Shown here: one piece after another, positions 8,915-17,911 of the stretch
Layout: each line of letters begins with the position of its first letter
Numbering within the stretch: position 1 is the first letter of the stretch
Source of the DNA: Aquisediminimonas sp031376385
GTDB lineage: Bacteria > Pseudomonadota > Alphaproteobacteria > Sphingomonadales > Sphingomonadaceae
Assembly: GCA_031376385.1 (NCBI GenBank)
Contig: JANMDQ010000023.1
Coordinates: 496,001-560,000 of the forward strand
DNA length: 64,000 nt
Reading direction: 5' to 3'
Notes under the pieces: generated by a model
What the model saw: the letters and a program-made list of their open reading frames with translations, nothing else
Databases searched by the model: none
Told to the model about the DNA's origin: nothing
Position numbers and translations under genes: made by a program

Positions 8915-9839
8915 CGGCGATGTTGCTCGCTTTACAGCTGATTTAACGCACCTGATTGGCGCACAACCGGTGCGGCTTGCGCTTGCCATTTCGGGTGGAC
9001 CAGACAGTCTGGCGCTCCTCCTCCTCACCCACGCAGCTGGTTTTCACTGCGCTGCTGCTACTGTGGATCACGGACTGCGGGCAGAAGGCACACAGGAAGC
9101 AGCGTTCGTTGGAACCATTTGCGCCAAACTTGGCGTTGCTCATTCAATATTGACCCTCGGAGCGCCTGACAAAGGCAACTTGTCTGACTGGGCGCGCGAT
9201 GCCCGTTATGGCGCTCTCGCGCAGTGGATGGACCGTGGGGACTTTGCCTATCTGCTCACTGCCCACCATGCCGATGATCAATTAGAAACAATGATCATGC
9301 GTCTGAACCGGGGATCGGGCGTTGCTGGGCTATCAGGCATCCGGGCGAAGCGCGGAAATGTGGCGCGGCCTCTGCTTGGGTGGCGCAAGACTGAGCTGAT
9401 GGCTCTGGTAGCCGCTTGTGGTGTGGACGCCGTCGACGACGCCACCAACCGCGACGATCGATTTGACCGCGCGCGACTGCGCAAGGAACTGGCCGGAGCA
9501 GATTGGCTGGATCCCGTTGCCGCCACCCACAGTGCTTCTGCCTTGGCTGAGGCAGAGGAAGCGCTGATCTGGACCGCTAAAGCCTATGAAAATCGTCGGG
9601 TGGGCGAACAAGGAGGCACGATTTCTTTTGATCCAAAAGGGCTACCACGCGAATTGATTCGTCGCGTCACACTCAGTTGTCTGCGCCGAATCATCCCGGG
9701 CGTCGACCCGCGTGGTGAAGCAATCGACCGCCTCATATCCGCTTTAGAGCGTGGTCAAACGGTGACACTGGCAGGCGTGAAATGCACAGGGGGCGCTTTT
9801 TGGCTCTTTTCGCTCGCCCCTCTGCGGAAAACCTTCTGA
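8895..9839 (+). CDS. tilS: tRNA(Ile)-lysidine synthetase TilS
   Basis: The 314-residue protein has the N-type PP-loop SGGPDS at residues 33-38, DHGLRAEGTQEA at about 60, and the conserved TAHHADDQLETMIMRLNRGSG block. TilS uses ATP and lysine to convert C34 of the CAU-anticodon tRNA-Ile to lysidine, so that it reads AUA. The start overlaps the end of the cpoB-like gene, implying translational coupling. The C-terminal substrate-binding part is short compared with the E. coli protein, as is usual in alphaproteobacteria. ftsH follows after about 75 bp, the common tilS-ftsH neighbourhood. Confidence 0.93.
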   Translation: MPSAPPDGDVARFTADLTHLIGAQPVRLALAISGGPDSLALLLLTHAAGFHCAAATVDHGLRAEGTQEAAFVGTICAKLGVAHSILTLGAPDKGNLSDWARDARYGALAQWMDRGDFAYLLTAHHADDQLETMIMRLNRGSGVAGLSGIRAKRGNVARPLLGWRKTELMALVAACGVDAVDDATNRDDRFDRARLRKELAGADWLDPVAATHSASALAEAEEALIWTAKAYENRRVGEQGGTISFDPKGLPRELIRRVTLSCLRRIIPGVDPRGEAIDRLISALERGQTVTLAGVKCTGGAFWLFSLAPLRKTF

Positions 9840-9914
9840 CCCATTATCCTTATTCCGCCATTGTCATTCGACAATTTCGTCTTATCTTGGTCGAAGACTC
9901 AAAGGATTAAAGCC

Positions 9915-11864
9915 ATGAACGACGACGACAACAAGCCTCAGCAGAATCCGTGGATGCGCAGCCTGATGATTTGGGCGGGTATTCTGTTGGCGTTGGCACT
10001 GGTCGTTTCGCTTATCGAAGGCCGCTCCACTGCGACTGCGGGAGACGGGATTAGCTATTCTGAATTCCTGAAAAAAGTTGATGAAGGCAGCGTGAAAGAG
10101 GTTGTCACATCTGGCGATGTCATTTCTGGCACGATGACCAATAATGACAAATTTCGCACCTATGCCGTGGAAGACCCCGCCCTGACTGATCGTCTCACCC
10201 GTGCTGGTGTAAAATTTAGCGGCAAACCTGAAGAAGGCCCCGGTTTCTGGCAGATCATGCTGTATCAATCGCTGCCGTTCCTGCTGATCCTAGGTGTTGG
10301 CTTTTTCATCATGCGCCAAATGCAAAAGGGCGGTGGTGCCGGGGGCGCGATGGGCTTTGGCAAGTCGCGCGCGAAATTGCTGACTGAAAAGCATGGCCGC
10401 GTGACGTTTCAGGACGTTGCAGGGATCGACGAAGCCCGTGAGGAGCTGGAAGAAATCGTTGAGTTTCTAAAAGACCCCACCAAATTCTCTCGCCTTGGCG
10501 GCAAGATCCCCAAGGGCGCGCTGCTGGTCGGTTCACCCGGCACTGGTAAGACATTGCTCGCCCGCGCGATTGCAGGTGAAGCGAATGTGCCATTCTTCAC
10601 AATCTCCGGCTCCGACTTTGTTGAAATGTTCGTTGGCGTTGGCGCAAGCCGCGTGCGTGATATGTTTGAACAAGCCAAAAAGAACGCGCCGTGCATTGTC
10701 TTTATCGATGAAATCGACGCGGTCGGCCGTCACCGGGGCGCGGGCCTTGGCAATGGCAATGACGAACGCGAACAGACTTTGAATCAGCTGCTGGTTGAAA
10801 TGGACGGATTTGAAGCCAACGAGGGCATCATCATCGTCGCGGCCACCAACCGGCCCGATGTGCTTGATCCGGCCCTGCTCCGTCCCGGCCGGTTTGACCG
10901 TCAGGTTGTCGTGCCGCGGCCCGACATTGAAGGCCGTGAGAAGATCCTCGGCGTTCACATGAAAAAAGTGCCGCTGGCCCCTGATGTTGACCCCCGCGTC
11001 ATTGCACGAGGAACCCCCGGTTTCTCTGGCGCCGACTTAGCCAACCTCGTCAACGAAGCTGCACTCAATGCCGCGCGCAAGAATAAGCGTCTGGTTGCGA
11101 TGCAGGAATTTGAAGAGGCCAAGGACAAGGTCATGATGGGCGCAGAGCGCAAATCGATGGTCATGACCGAAGACGAAAAGAAAATGACGGCCTATCATGA
11201 GGCTGGCCATGCGATTGTCTCGATTCACGAAGCGGCGTCGGACCCGATCCACAAGGCAACGATCATTCCGCGTGGTCGTGCGCTGGGTATGGTTATGCGC
11301 CTGCCGGAACGTGACAATTACAGCTACCACCGCGACAAAATGTACGCCAACCTCTCGGTCTCCATGGGTGGTCGCGTCGCTGAGGAATTGATCTTTGGTT
11401 ATGACAAAGTGTCATCCGGCGCATCGTCTGACATCAGCTATGCCTCTGGTCTGGCCCGCGATATGGTCACCAAATGGGGCATGTCTGATGCTCTGGGGCC
11501 GCTCGAATATTCTGAACCTGACGGTGAAACTTACCTCGGCTACTCGTCTGCCCGCCCCATTCGCATGTCGAATGAAACAGCGCAGCTGATCGATTCCGAA
11601 GTGCGCCGCATCGTCGAAGGCGGTCATACTCAGGCCAAGAAGCTGCTGAAGAAGCATATTAAGGAGCTTCACGCGTTGGCCGGTGCCCTGCTGGAATATG
11701 AAACTTTGTCTGGTGATGAGATCAAGGCTTTGCTGGCCGATGGCACACCGCCAGACCGGAGCGGCGTGATCAAGGGCCAGCCCAAGGCACTGACCACGGG
11801 CGGCTCGTCCATCCCCAAGTCACGCAAGCCGAACATCGGCGGGGCGGCACCGCAGGGGGCTTAG
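9915..11864 (+). CDS. ftsH: ATP-dependent zinc metalloprotease FtsH
   Basis: The ATG at 9915 gives MNDDDNKP and 649 residues, the usual FtsH start; the frame is open upstream to 9861 but lacks conserved sequence. It has a transmembrane segment at about 15-35, a periplasmic domain, a second transmembrane segment at about 115-135, then the AAA module with Walker A GSPGTGKT (206-213), Walker B IVFIDEID and the second region of homology ATNRPDVLDPALLRPGRFDR. The zinc protease site HEAGH is at 428-432. FtsH is a membrane-anchored hexamer that degrades misassembled membrane proteins and regulatory targets such as RpoH and LpxC. Confidence 0.98.
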   Translation: MNDDDNKPQQNPWMRSLMIWAGILLALALVVSLIEGRSTATAGDGISYSEFLKKVDEGSVKEVVTSGDVISGTMTNNDKFRTYAVEDPALTDRLTRAGVKFSGKPEEGPGFWQIMLYQSLPFLLILGVGFFIMRQMQKGGGAGGAMGFGKSRAKLLTEKHGRVTFQDVAGIDEAREELEEIVEFLKDPTKFSRLGGKIPKGALLVGSPGTGKTLLARAIAGEANVPFFTISGSDFVEMFVGVGASRVRDMFEQAKKNAPCIVFIDEIDAVGRHRGAGLGNGNDEREQTLNQLLVEMDGFEANEGIIIVAATNRPDVLDPALLRPGRFDRQVVVPRPDIEGREKILGVHMKKVPLAPDVDPRVIARGTPGFSGADLANLVNEAALNAARKNKRLVAMQEFEEAKDKVMMGAERKSMVMTEDEKKMTAYHEAGHAIVSIHEAASDPIHKATIIPRGRALGMVMRLPERDNYSYHRDKMYANLSVSMGGRVAEELIFGYDKVSSGASSDISYASGLARDMVTKWGMSDALGPLEYSEPDGETYLGYSSARPIRMSNETAQLIDSEVRRIVEGGHTQAKKLLKKHIKELHALAGALLEYETLSGDEIKALLADGTPPDRSGVIKGQPKALTTGGSSIPKSRKPNIGGAAPQGA

Positions 11865-11872
11865 AACCCCGC

Positions 11873-12502
11873 GTGAACATATACTGCGACGAATCTGGTG
11901 GGGTCGGCCGGGGTGTAATGACCCTTGCCGCCCTTTCCATTTCAGCCGAAGATGCCGACTCGGTTCTACTCAAGTTCCGGGGTCTGACTCGCCTTCGCGG
12001 CGAACTTAAGGGCAGCCGGATTGATCTGGAAGAGCGGGCGACGTTGCTAAACTTGCTCGGCCAAACCCAATTCAAAGCCGCCATCAGCGTCGCCATTTCC
12101 GCGATCAAGCCTGACCCGGGCGAGGATCGCGGAGATCATGACATTGAGGTGTACGGCGCTCTGCTGAATGACGCGATCGGGCAACTTCTCCCCAATAGCG
12201 GCGGATGCGCGCAAGTGGTGATTGATGATGGCCGCTATGGCCCCAAAACGCTGGCACTTGTGCGCGAAGATATTGCAGAAATGGTTGGGCCGTTCGGCGC
12301 GGTCGGACTTGCAGTCAGCCATAGTCTGGCAGGCCTGCAACTGGCTGATGTCATTGCCAACAGCTTCTTTAATCGCGCGCTCGTCACTGAACGGCAAGCT
12401 GCATTCGCTGGATTACTTACGCCGTTCATGGATGATGGCCGAATGGCGCTACACGTTATCGCCCCACTTCCCGGACACACTACCCTGTCAGCCCTAATGT
12501 AA
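11873..12502 (+). CDS. DUF3800-like protein (RNase H-like fold suspected)
   Basis: A GTG-start protein of 209 residues beginning 8 bp after ftsH. The N-terminus MNIYCDESGG matches the DUF3800 signature (an acidic DES motif on the first strand). The C-terminal half has VVIDDGRYG and SLAGLQLADVIANSFFNRA, typical of the second acidic cluster (LQLAD plus Asn). DUF3800 proteins are thought to adopt an RNase H/RuvC-like fold, and many are associated with mobile or defence loci, but none has a settled function that I can apply here. Tight spacing suggests readthrough from ftsH. Its 3' end overlaps convergent DUF3667 by 23 bp. Confidence 0.7.
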   Translation: MNIYCDESGGVGRGVMTLAALSISAEDADSVLLKFRGLTRLRGELKGSRIDLEERATLLNLLGQTQFKAAISVAISAIKPDPGEDRGDHDIEVYGALLNDAIGQLLPNSGGCAQVVIDDGRYGPKTLALVREDIAEMVGPFGAVGLAVSHSLAGLQLADVIANSFFNRALVTERQAAFAGLLTPFMDDGRMALHVIAPLPGHTTLSALM

Positions 12503-13739
12503 ACACCAGCATCGCAAACAGAATAAGCGCGAACAAGGCAAAGCCGATCAACGCCGCCAATCGCCAAAGCGTGCCAGTCCGCGACAGGCCGTAGGCTTGC
12601 TTCAATTGCCGGTACATATGAATTGGCGGCGCAAAGGCAATGATCAGGCCACCAACCGCTTCAAACGTCCCCGAGGCGATCAATACTGCTGCCAGCGAAA
12701 GCGCCGCCATCATGAAGGTCAGGGAATAAGTGACGAATACTGCATGATCGAAAAGCTTGAACTGCCGCCGCCAAAAAAACAGCAGCCACACAAAAGGCAC
12801 CGAGATCGGAATGAGTGCCCACGAAAATTTATAGGCGTTAGATTGCACTTTGTAGAACAAAAGCTGCGGGTTTTCCGTGGCATGTTTAGCCGCTGAATTC
12901 AGACGCGCGGCTCCCGGAAAATCAAGATCAGTGAAATTCCATTCCGCCTTGATACTATCTTCGCTATCAACCGCACCCGATGCGGCCAGCAGGAGTTTCA
13001 GGGACAGACGTTCGCTTTCAAGGTCTTCGGCTATTTTTGCTGTGGGTTGTCCAGCTGCTTTCGCCCGAGCCAAAGCAGCCACCTGACGGGCAATTGCGCT
13101 TTCGTTGCGACGTTTGAGAAGGAAGAACCGCCGCGCGCTGACAGCGCTAGCGCGCCTTTCTGTCTCCATGTCCTTTAGCACCTTGCGGCTTCGATCAATC
13201 TCTTGGTCTATCCACGCGCTATCTTCTCCTTCGGCCAGTGCCGTCTGTTTTTCCGATATCAATTCGTCAATGTCGCCGGTGATATCCTTTCGGTCTGTCT
13301 CAAGCCGCTTCGAAGCTTCTGCGGGCGTCAGCGGCTCTGCTGTAGTGTCAACTTTGGGGATGACTGTGTTGAAAAGCGCAAAGGTCAGGAAAACCGTGAA
13401 CAGAAACAGCGCGAGCGGCGATACGAATTTGGCCCGTTCCCCGTGAATATAGCGGCGAGTCAGATGGCCCGGATTCCAGGCGAGCATCGGCAGGGTCCGC
13501 CAAATTTTGCCGTCAAAATGAAACACGCTGTGAAGAAGGTCATGCCCGAACGCCGCAAGCGTCCGGTGCGTCTTCGCCTTCTGACCGCAGACATGGCAGT
13601 GAACACCGATGAGGATCGCGCCGCAATTGAGGCATTCGGATTGATCCGAAGCCGCGCCGCCGCCTGCGCTCGGCTCTACAGCAGATGCAATTACTGCGCC
13701 TGTCGCAATGTCTGCTGCTGCTGTAATGTCCCCATCCAT
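12480..13739 (-). CDS. DUF3667 zinc-ribbon membrane protein
   Basis: A 419-residue protein with an N-terminal zinc-ribbon-like CLNCGAILIGVHCHVCGQK (about residues 37-55), followed by TFHRT/LLHSVFHFDGKIWRT-like and NPGHLTRRYIHGER segments characteristic of DUF3667. A first transmembrane segment lies near 107-125, then a charged coiled-coil stretch (about 135-250), then four hydrophobic segments to the C-terminus. The long charged insertion between the first and second membrane segments is notable. No biochemical role is established for the family. It is divergent from the ATP-grasp gene at 13841. Confidence 0.75.
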   Translation of the reverse strand: MDGDITAAADIATGAVIASAVEPSAGGGAASDQSECLNCGAILIGVHCHVCGQKAKTHRTLAAFGHDLLHSVFHFDGKIWRTLPMLAWNPGHLTRRYIHGERAKFVSPLALFLFTVFLTFALFNTVIPKVDTTAEPLTPAEASKRLETDRKDITGDIDELISEKQTALAEGEDSAWIDQEIDRSRKVLKDMETERRASAVSARRFFLLKRRNESAIARQVAALARAKAAGQPTAKIAEDLESERLSLKLLLAASGAVDSEDSIKAEWNFTDLDFPGAARLNSAAKHATENPQLLFYKVQSNAYKFSWALIPISVPFVWLLFFWRRQFKLFDHAVFVTYSLTFMMAALSLAAVLIASGTFEAVGGLIIAFAPPIHMYRQLKQAYGLSRTGTLWRLAALIGFALFALILFAMLVFTLGLTG

Positions 13740-13840
13740 GGCAACCTGCTAACAAAGCCGCGCAAGCTTGGCGAGACGCAATCTTGACATTTAACGGCGC
13801 GCCCATTGACACGCCCGCCCGGTGAGGCACTTTGGTGGCC

Positions 13841-15280
13841 ATGAGCGGGGTGTATGATGAGATTCGGGGATTTGCTGGCGGAGACGCCGCGCGCCCGGAA
13901 TTTGCGGCTCTTGCCCGTTGGCTCGCCGATACCCCGCCCGCTGAACTCAGCCGCCGCCAACAGGCCGCTGAAACCATGTTTCGGCAATTGGGCATTACCT
14001 TTGCCGTCTACGGTGAGGAAGCAGCAGCAGAGCGGATCATTCCGTTCGATATCGTCCCGCGCATATTGACAGCACCCGAATGGAAGCGGCTTTCCGCAGG
14101 CTTGGCTCAGAGAGTGGAGGCGATCAACGCCTTCCTCGATGACATATACGGCGCGCGTAAGATTTTAGACGCAGGCATCATTCCCGCTGAACTGATCATG
14201 GGCAATCCGCAATTTCGCCCTGAAATTGTCGGGTCAAAGCCCCCGCATGACATTTGGGCCCATATCAGCGGAATTGATCTGGTCCGCACGGGGCCAGATG
14301 ATTTCTGGGTGCTGGAGGATAATGCGCGCACCCCCTCCGGCGTGTCCTACATGCTCGAAAACCGGGAAGCGATGATCCGCCTTTGCCCGGAATTGTTTCA
14401 AATGTTTCCGGTACAGCCTGTCGATAGCTATACTGACCTGCTGCATGAAACAATGAAATCAGTCGCGCCAATTGGCTGCGGGTCCGATCCTGTCTGCGTC
14501 ATTCTGACCCCAGGTCATTATAATTCGGCCTATTATGAACATAGCTTTCTTGCTGATACGATTGGCGTGGAACTGGTCGAAGCCGCCGATTTGGAAGTGG
14601 ATGATGACAAGGTGTGGATGCGCACCATCACGGGGCGCTTGCAGGTCAATGTCATTTACCGGCGCATCGACGATGACTATCTTGACCCTTTGGTGTTCCG
14701 CGCGGATTCAATGCTCGGCGTTCCAGGGTTAATTGCGGCTTACCGGGCGGGCAATGTGACCATCGTCAATGCGCCGGGCACGGGCATTGCCGATGACAAA
14801 GCCATCTATAGCTACATGCCCGAAATCGTCCGCTTCTATTCCGGCGGAGAGGCGCTGCTGCCTAATGTGGAAACGTGGCGATGCCGTGAGCCCCAGGCGC
14901 TGCGTTACACGCTCGATAATCTGGAAAAACTGGTTGTGAAACTGGTCGACGGGTCGGGCGGATACGGAATGCTGGTTGGCCCGACGGCTAGCAAAGCGGA
15001 GCTGGAAGCGTTCCGCGCCGCCCTCACCGCTCAACCCGAACGCTATATTGCGCAGCCCACCCTAGCGCTTTCCACTGTCCCGACCTTCACGGACAAAGGC
15101 ATTGCCCCGCGCCATGTTGATTTCCGGCCCTATGTGCTGAGCCAGCCGGGCGCGGTAAAGCTGGTCCCCGGTGGCCTTACTCGTGTGGCCCTGCGCGAAG
15201 GATCTCTGGTGGTGAACAGCAGCCAAGGCGGCGGCACCAAAGACAGCTTCATTCTGGCCGACATAGGGGGCGTTGCCTGA
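13841..15280 (+). CDS. Circularly permuted ATP-grasp type 2 protein (Anbu operon)
   Basis: A 479-residue protein from ATG 13841 (an alternative GTG-like start lies 9 bp upstream). The N-terminal part has FRQLGITFAVYGEEAAAERIIPFDIVPRIL, and further on VLEDNARTPSGVSYMLENRE, YNSAYYEHSFLAD, VNVIYRRIDDDYLDPLVF and DGSGGYGMLVGP. These are hallmarks of the circularly permuted ATP-grasp family (formerly DUF404/DUF407). It overlaps the alpha-E gene by one base (TGATG). In the literature this quartet (ATP-grasp, alpha-E, transglutaminase, Anbu) is predicted to form or process a peptide-like product. ATP-grasp enzymes ligate a carboxylate to an amine; the substrate here is unknown. Confidence 0.9.
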   Translation: MSGVYDEIRGFAGGDAARPEFAALARWLADTPPAELSRRQQAAETMFRQLGITFAVYGEEAAAERIIPFDIVPRILTAPEWKRLSAGLAQRVEAINAFLDDIYGARKILDAGIIPAELIMGNPQFRPEIVGSKPPHDIWAHISGIDLVRTGPDDFWVLEDNARTPSGVSYMLENREAMIRLCPELFQMFPVQPVDSYTDLLHETMKSVAPIGCGSDPVCVILTPGHYNSAYYEHSFLADTIGVELVEAADLEVDDDKVWMRTITGRLQVNVIYRRIDDDYLDPLVFRADSMLGVPGLIAAYRAGNVTIVNAPGTGIADDKAIYSYMPEIVRFYSGGEALLPNVETWRCREPQALRYTLDNLEKLVVKLVDGSGGYGMLVGPTASKAELEAFRAALTAQPERYIAQPTLALSTVPTFTDKGIAPRHVDFRPYVLSQPGAVKLVPGGLTRVALREGSLVVNSSQGGGTKDSFILADIGGVA

Positions 15281-16215
15281 TGCTGTCCCGCGCGGCTTCT
15301 TCCCTCTATTGGCTTGGCCGTTATATTGAGCGCGCTGAATTTACGTCACGCTTGGTGGAAGCGACACTAAGGCTGGATGCGGTGTCTTCGCCTGAAACCG
15401 GCAAGCGTGCCTGGGCAGATGCGCTGGAGGTCCTCGGCCAGGAGGAGACATTCGCCGCGACGGGCGCAGAGATCGGGCAGAAGGCAGTGACGCATTTCCT
15501 GACCGTTGATGGCAGCCACCCCGGCTCCGTGCTCTGTTGCCTCGATGCCGCGCGCGATAATGCCAAGGCTGTGCGCATTGCGCTCTCTCGCGATGCGTGG
15601 AGCGCGATCAACCGGGCGTGGCTGCTGTTTCGCGGCGCGGGGACGCCAGGCAACAATCGCTCTGTGCTGGAATTGGTTGAGCGTGCCGAGATTGAAACAC
15701 GCGCGTTTGAAGGTGCCATTGGCCGCATGCTCAAAAATCCGTCGTCGCTGTTCGTGCGGCTGGGCGCAGCCATAGAACGCGCCGACGGCAGTGCGCGACT
15801 GTTAGACACCAAACGCCATTTGTTACCCGATGACTGCTACGCCGTTGCCAGCATCGCTGAACGGGATCAGTGGCAAATGGTGTTACAGGCCGTTTCAGCG
15901 GTTAACGCTTACCGCTGGGTGACGCGCGAAGGATTGAAGCCCGCCGCTGTGATTGATTTGCTGGCCCTGCGGCGCGAACTGCCCCGATCAATCAATGCCT
16001 GCGCTGAAGAAGCTGTGCTCTATCTCAATTCACTGGGAAAATTCACTGGCCTCCAAGGCGAGGCAGACCGGGCCGCCCGGTTGCGCAGCGTAGCGATCAA
16101 CGAAACCAAGATCGACAATTTGATGGACGGCGAACTGGAGAGTTTCCTAAGTGATTTCATCGCCAGCAATAGTGCGCTGGACAAGTCCATCGCGCGTCAA
16201 TTTAAGTTCCACTGA
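15280..16215 (+). CDS. Alpha-E domain protein (DUF403), Anbu operon
   Basis: A 311-residue, almost entirely helical protein starting MLSRAASSLYWLGRYIERAEFTSRLVEATLRLD, the unmistakable alpha-E (DUF403) opening. Two-fold internal similarity is usual for this family, and the segments ARDNAKAVRIALSRDAWSAINRAWLLF and DNLMDGELESFLSDFIASNS fit. The domain accompanies permuted ATP-grasp enzymes and transglutaminase-like proteases in many bacteria. The molecular role is unknown. Start and stop codons overlap both neighbours by one base, so the three genes are translationally coupled. Confidence 0.9.
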   Translation: MLSRAASSLYWLGRYIERAEFTSRLVEATLRLDAVSSPETGKRAWADALEVLGQEETFAATGAEIGQKAVTHFLTVDGSHPGSVLCCLDAARDNAKAVRIALSRDAWSAINRAWLLFRGAGTPGNNRSVLELVERAEIETRAFEGAIGRMLKNPSSLFVRLGAAIERADGSARLLDTKRHLLPDDCYAVASIAERDQWQMVLQAVSAVNAYRWVTREGLKPAAVIDLLALRRELPRSINACAEEAVLYLNSLGKFTGLQGEADRAARLRSVAINETKIDNLMDGELESFLSDFIASNSALDKSIARQFKFH

Positions 16216-17030
16216 TGCGCCTGAACATCGATCACCGCACCCGCTATAGCTTTTCCGAACCGCAAAATCGGGTTGTCCAGCTGTTACGCATGACGCCGCA
16301 AGATTTCGGGGCGCAAACCGTGATCGACTGGACAGTCAGCGTCAATTGCGATGCCCGAATGCGCGAAGGGCGCGATGGTTATGGCAATGTTACGACCATG
16401 CTTTATGTTGATGGCCCAATCGACGCCGTTGAAATCATCGTGCGCGGGGAAGTGCTCACCGATGATCGCGGGGGGTTAGTAGTAGGCGTGCCAGAGACGC
16501 TGCCTGAGATTTTTTATCTGCGCAGCACCGCGCTGACTGAGGCGGACGACGCCATCACAGCACTTGCCCGAAACTTTGGCGACGCTGACCCGGCCCGCCG
16601 GGCAAGCCAGATTGCCATTGATGCTTATGGCCGGATCGCGATGCAGCCCGGTCGGACGCCCAAATCACGGACAGCGGCACAAACGCTTGATCAAAAATCG
16701 GGCGGGGTGCGTGATAAGGCGCATTTGCTTTTATCGGTCGCGCGCGCTGCGGGTCTGCCTGCGCGGTTCGTTTCGGGCCACTGCCTCGACGGGGTCGCCG
16801 CCCTAGGCCATAAAAGCGCGCATTGCTGGGTGGAGATTTTTGTCGATGGCACAGGTTGGGTGGCCTTTGATCCAACGACTGGGCTGCATATCGGCGAATC
16901 CTATGTCCGCGTCGCAATTGGGCTGGACGCGAGCGACGCTACGCCTCTGTCAGGAACGCGTCGGGGCGGTGGAATTGAAGAACTTGACGTTGACGTGCGC
17001 GTGGCGCTCAGCCAATCCGCTGAACAATGA
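16215..17030 (+). CDS. Transglutaminase-like protein of the Anbu operon, catalytic Cys apparently missing
   Basis: A 271-residue protein with the bacterial transglutaminase N-terminal domain (RLNIDHRTRYSFSEPQNRVVQLLRMTP) and a transglutaminase-core domain (about residues 150-235). The core keeps the His in KSAHCWVEIFV and the Asp in GWVAFDPTTG. At the position where the family normally has the nucleophile in GVCxD, this protein reads GGVRDKAHLLL: by alignment with the following ARAAGLPARFVSGH block, the Cys is replaced by Val. A Cys is present later in SGHCLDG, but not at the nucleophile position. It may therefore be a non-catalytic binding module. It overlaps the alpha-E gene by one base, with anbu 31 bp downstream. 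Confidence 0.88.
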   Translation: MRLNIDHRTRYSFSEPQNRVVQLLRMTPQDFGAQTVIDWTVSVNCDARMREGRDGYGNVTTMLYVDGPIDAVEIIVRGEVLTDDRGGLVVGVPETLPEIFYLRSTALTEADDAITALARNFGDADPARRASQIAIDAYGRIAMQPGRTPKSRTAAQTLDQKSGGVRDKAHLLLSVARAAGLPARFVSGHCLDGVAALGHKSAHCWVEIFVDGTGWVAFDPTTGLHIGESYVRVAIGLDASDATPLSGTRRGGGIEELDVDVRVALSQSAEQ

Positions 17031-17061
17031 AAAAAGGGCGGGAAAAAAGGGTGGGGATAAG

Positions 17062-17823
17062 ATGACATATTGTGTAGGTATGCAATTGCACGAAGGCATG
17101 GTGATGATCGCGGACACGCGCACCAATGCCGGGATCGACAATATCTCTACCTATAAAAAGCTGCACACCCTGATCGATGACGGGAAAAGCTTCATCGTCG
17201 CGGCATCGGCGGGTAGCCTCTCTGTCACTCAAGCCATGATCTCTCTACTTGCCGAAGGATTGGAGCCTGAGGAGCATGATCAACCCCGCCGTTTTATCAC
17301 TGACGCGTCGTCGATGTTCCGCGCCGCCGAAATGGTGGGCGAAGCTCTTGCCATCGCACGCAAAGAAGTAGGGCGCACGTTGGAAGGCACGAAAATCAAC
17401 GCTGATGTCTCGCTGCTGCTTGGCGGGCGGATGGCAGATGAGCCACTGACGCTGTATCTGATCTACAGCGAAGGCAATTTCATCCAGTGCCAGCCCGATT
17501 GCCCTTACGCGCAAATTGGCGAGTTTAAATATGGCAAACCGATCCTAGACCGTGCGCTTGAATGGGATACGCCGCTGGATGAAGCTGTAAAAGTGGGCCT
17601 TATCTCGTTCGATTCCACCATGCGGTCCAACCTATCCGTCGGCTTGCCGTTTGACATGATGATCATACCCGCAGACCGCACCCGCCCGATTGTGCGGCGG
17701 CGGATTGAACAAGGCGACCCCTATTTCATGCAACTCTCCTCCAGCTGGGGGCGCTTGCTCACCGAGGCGCGGCAGCAGGTGCCTGATCCACCTTTCCTGA
17801 AGATCGGCGGATTCGGAAAATAA
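17062..17823 (+). CDS. Anbu, ancestral proteasome-type beta subunit peptidase
   Basis: A 253-residue protein starting MTYCVGMQLHEGMVMIADTRTNAGIDNISTYKKLH in overlapping segments typical of Anbu. If Met1 is removed, Thr1 becomes the N-terminal nucleophile, with Asp17 and Lys31/32 at the positions of the proteasome catalytic triad. The ATG at 17062 was chosen because it exposes this Thr and is preceded by a purine-rich GGGTGGGGATAAG; the frame is open further upstream only inside the transglutaminase gene. Anbu forms HslV-like rings but has no dedicated unfoldase in its operon. It closes the four-gene set. It lacks an adjacent hslU or clpX-like gene. Confidence 0.92.
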   Translation: MTYCVGMQLHEGMVMIADTRTNAGIDNISTYKKLHTLIDDGKSFIVAASAGSLSVTQAMISLLAEGLEPEEHDQPRRFITDASSMFRAAEMVGEALAIARKEVGRTLEGTKINADVSLLLGGRMADEPLTLYLIYSEGNFIQCQPDCPYAQIGEFKYGKPILDRALEWDTPLDEAVKVGLISFDSTMRSNLSVGLPFDMMIIPADRTRPIVRRRIEQGDPYFMQLSSSWGRLLTEARQQVPDPPFLKIGGFGK

Positions 17824-17911
17824 GCCGCAGCAGAGCGCAGTTGGTTAACAGGATGTTTACTCGCAGATTCTAAGCCGGTCCCACTTGTTTCTAACTTTTT
17901 GGGGGATTGGC

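Noticed and set aside
16840..17062. Possible frameshift fusion of the transglutaminase gene to anbu, given an open frame and AAAAAAG runs
   Set aside because: The A-rich run lies after the transglutaminase stop, and Anbu needs Thr directly after its initiator Met, so a fusion would destroy the active site.
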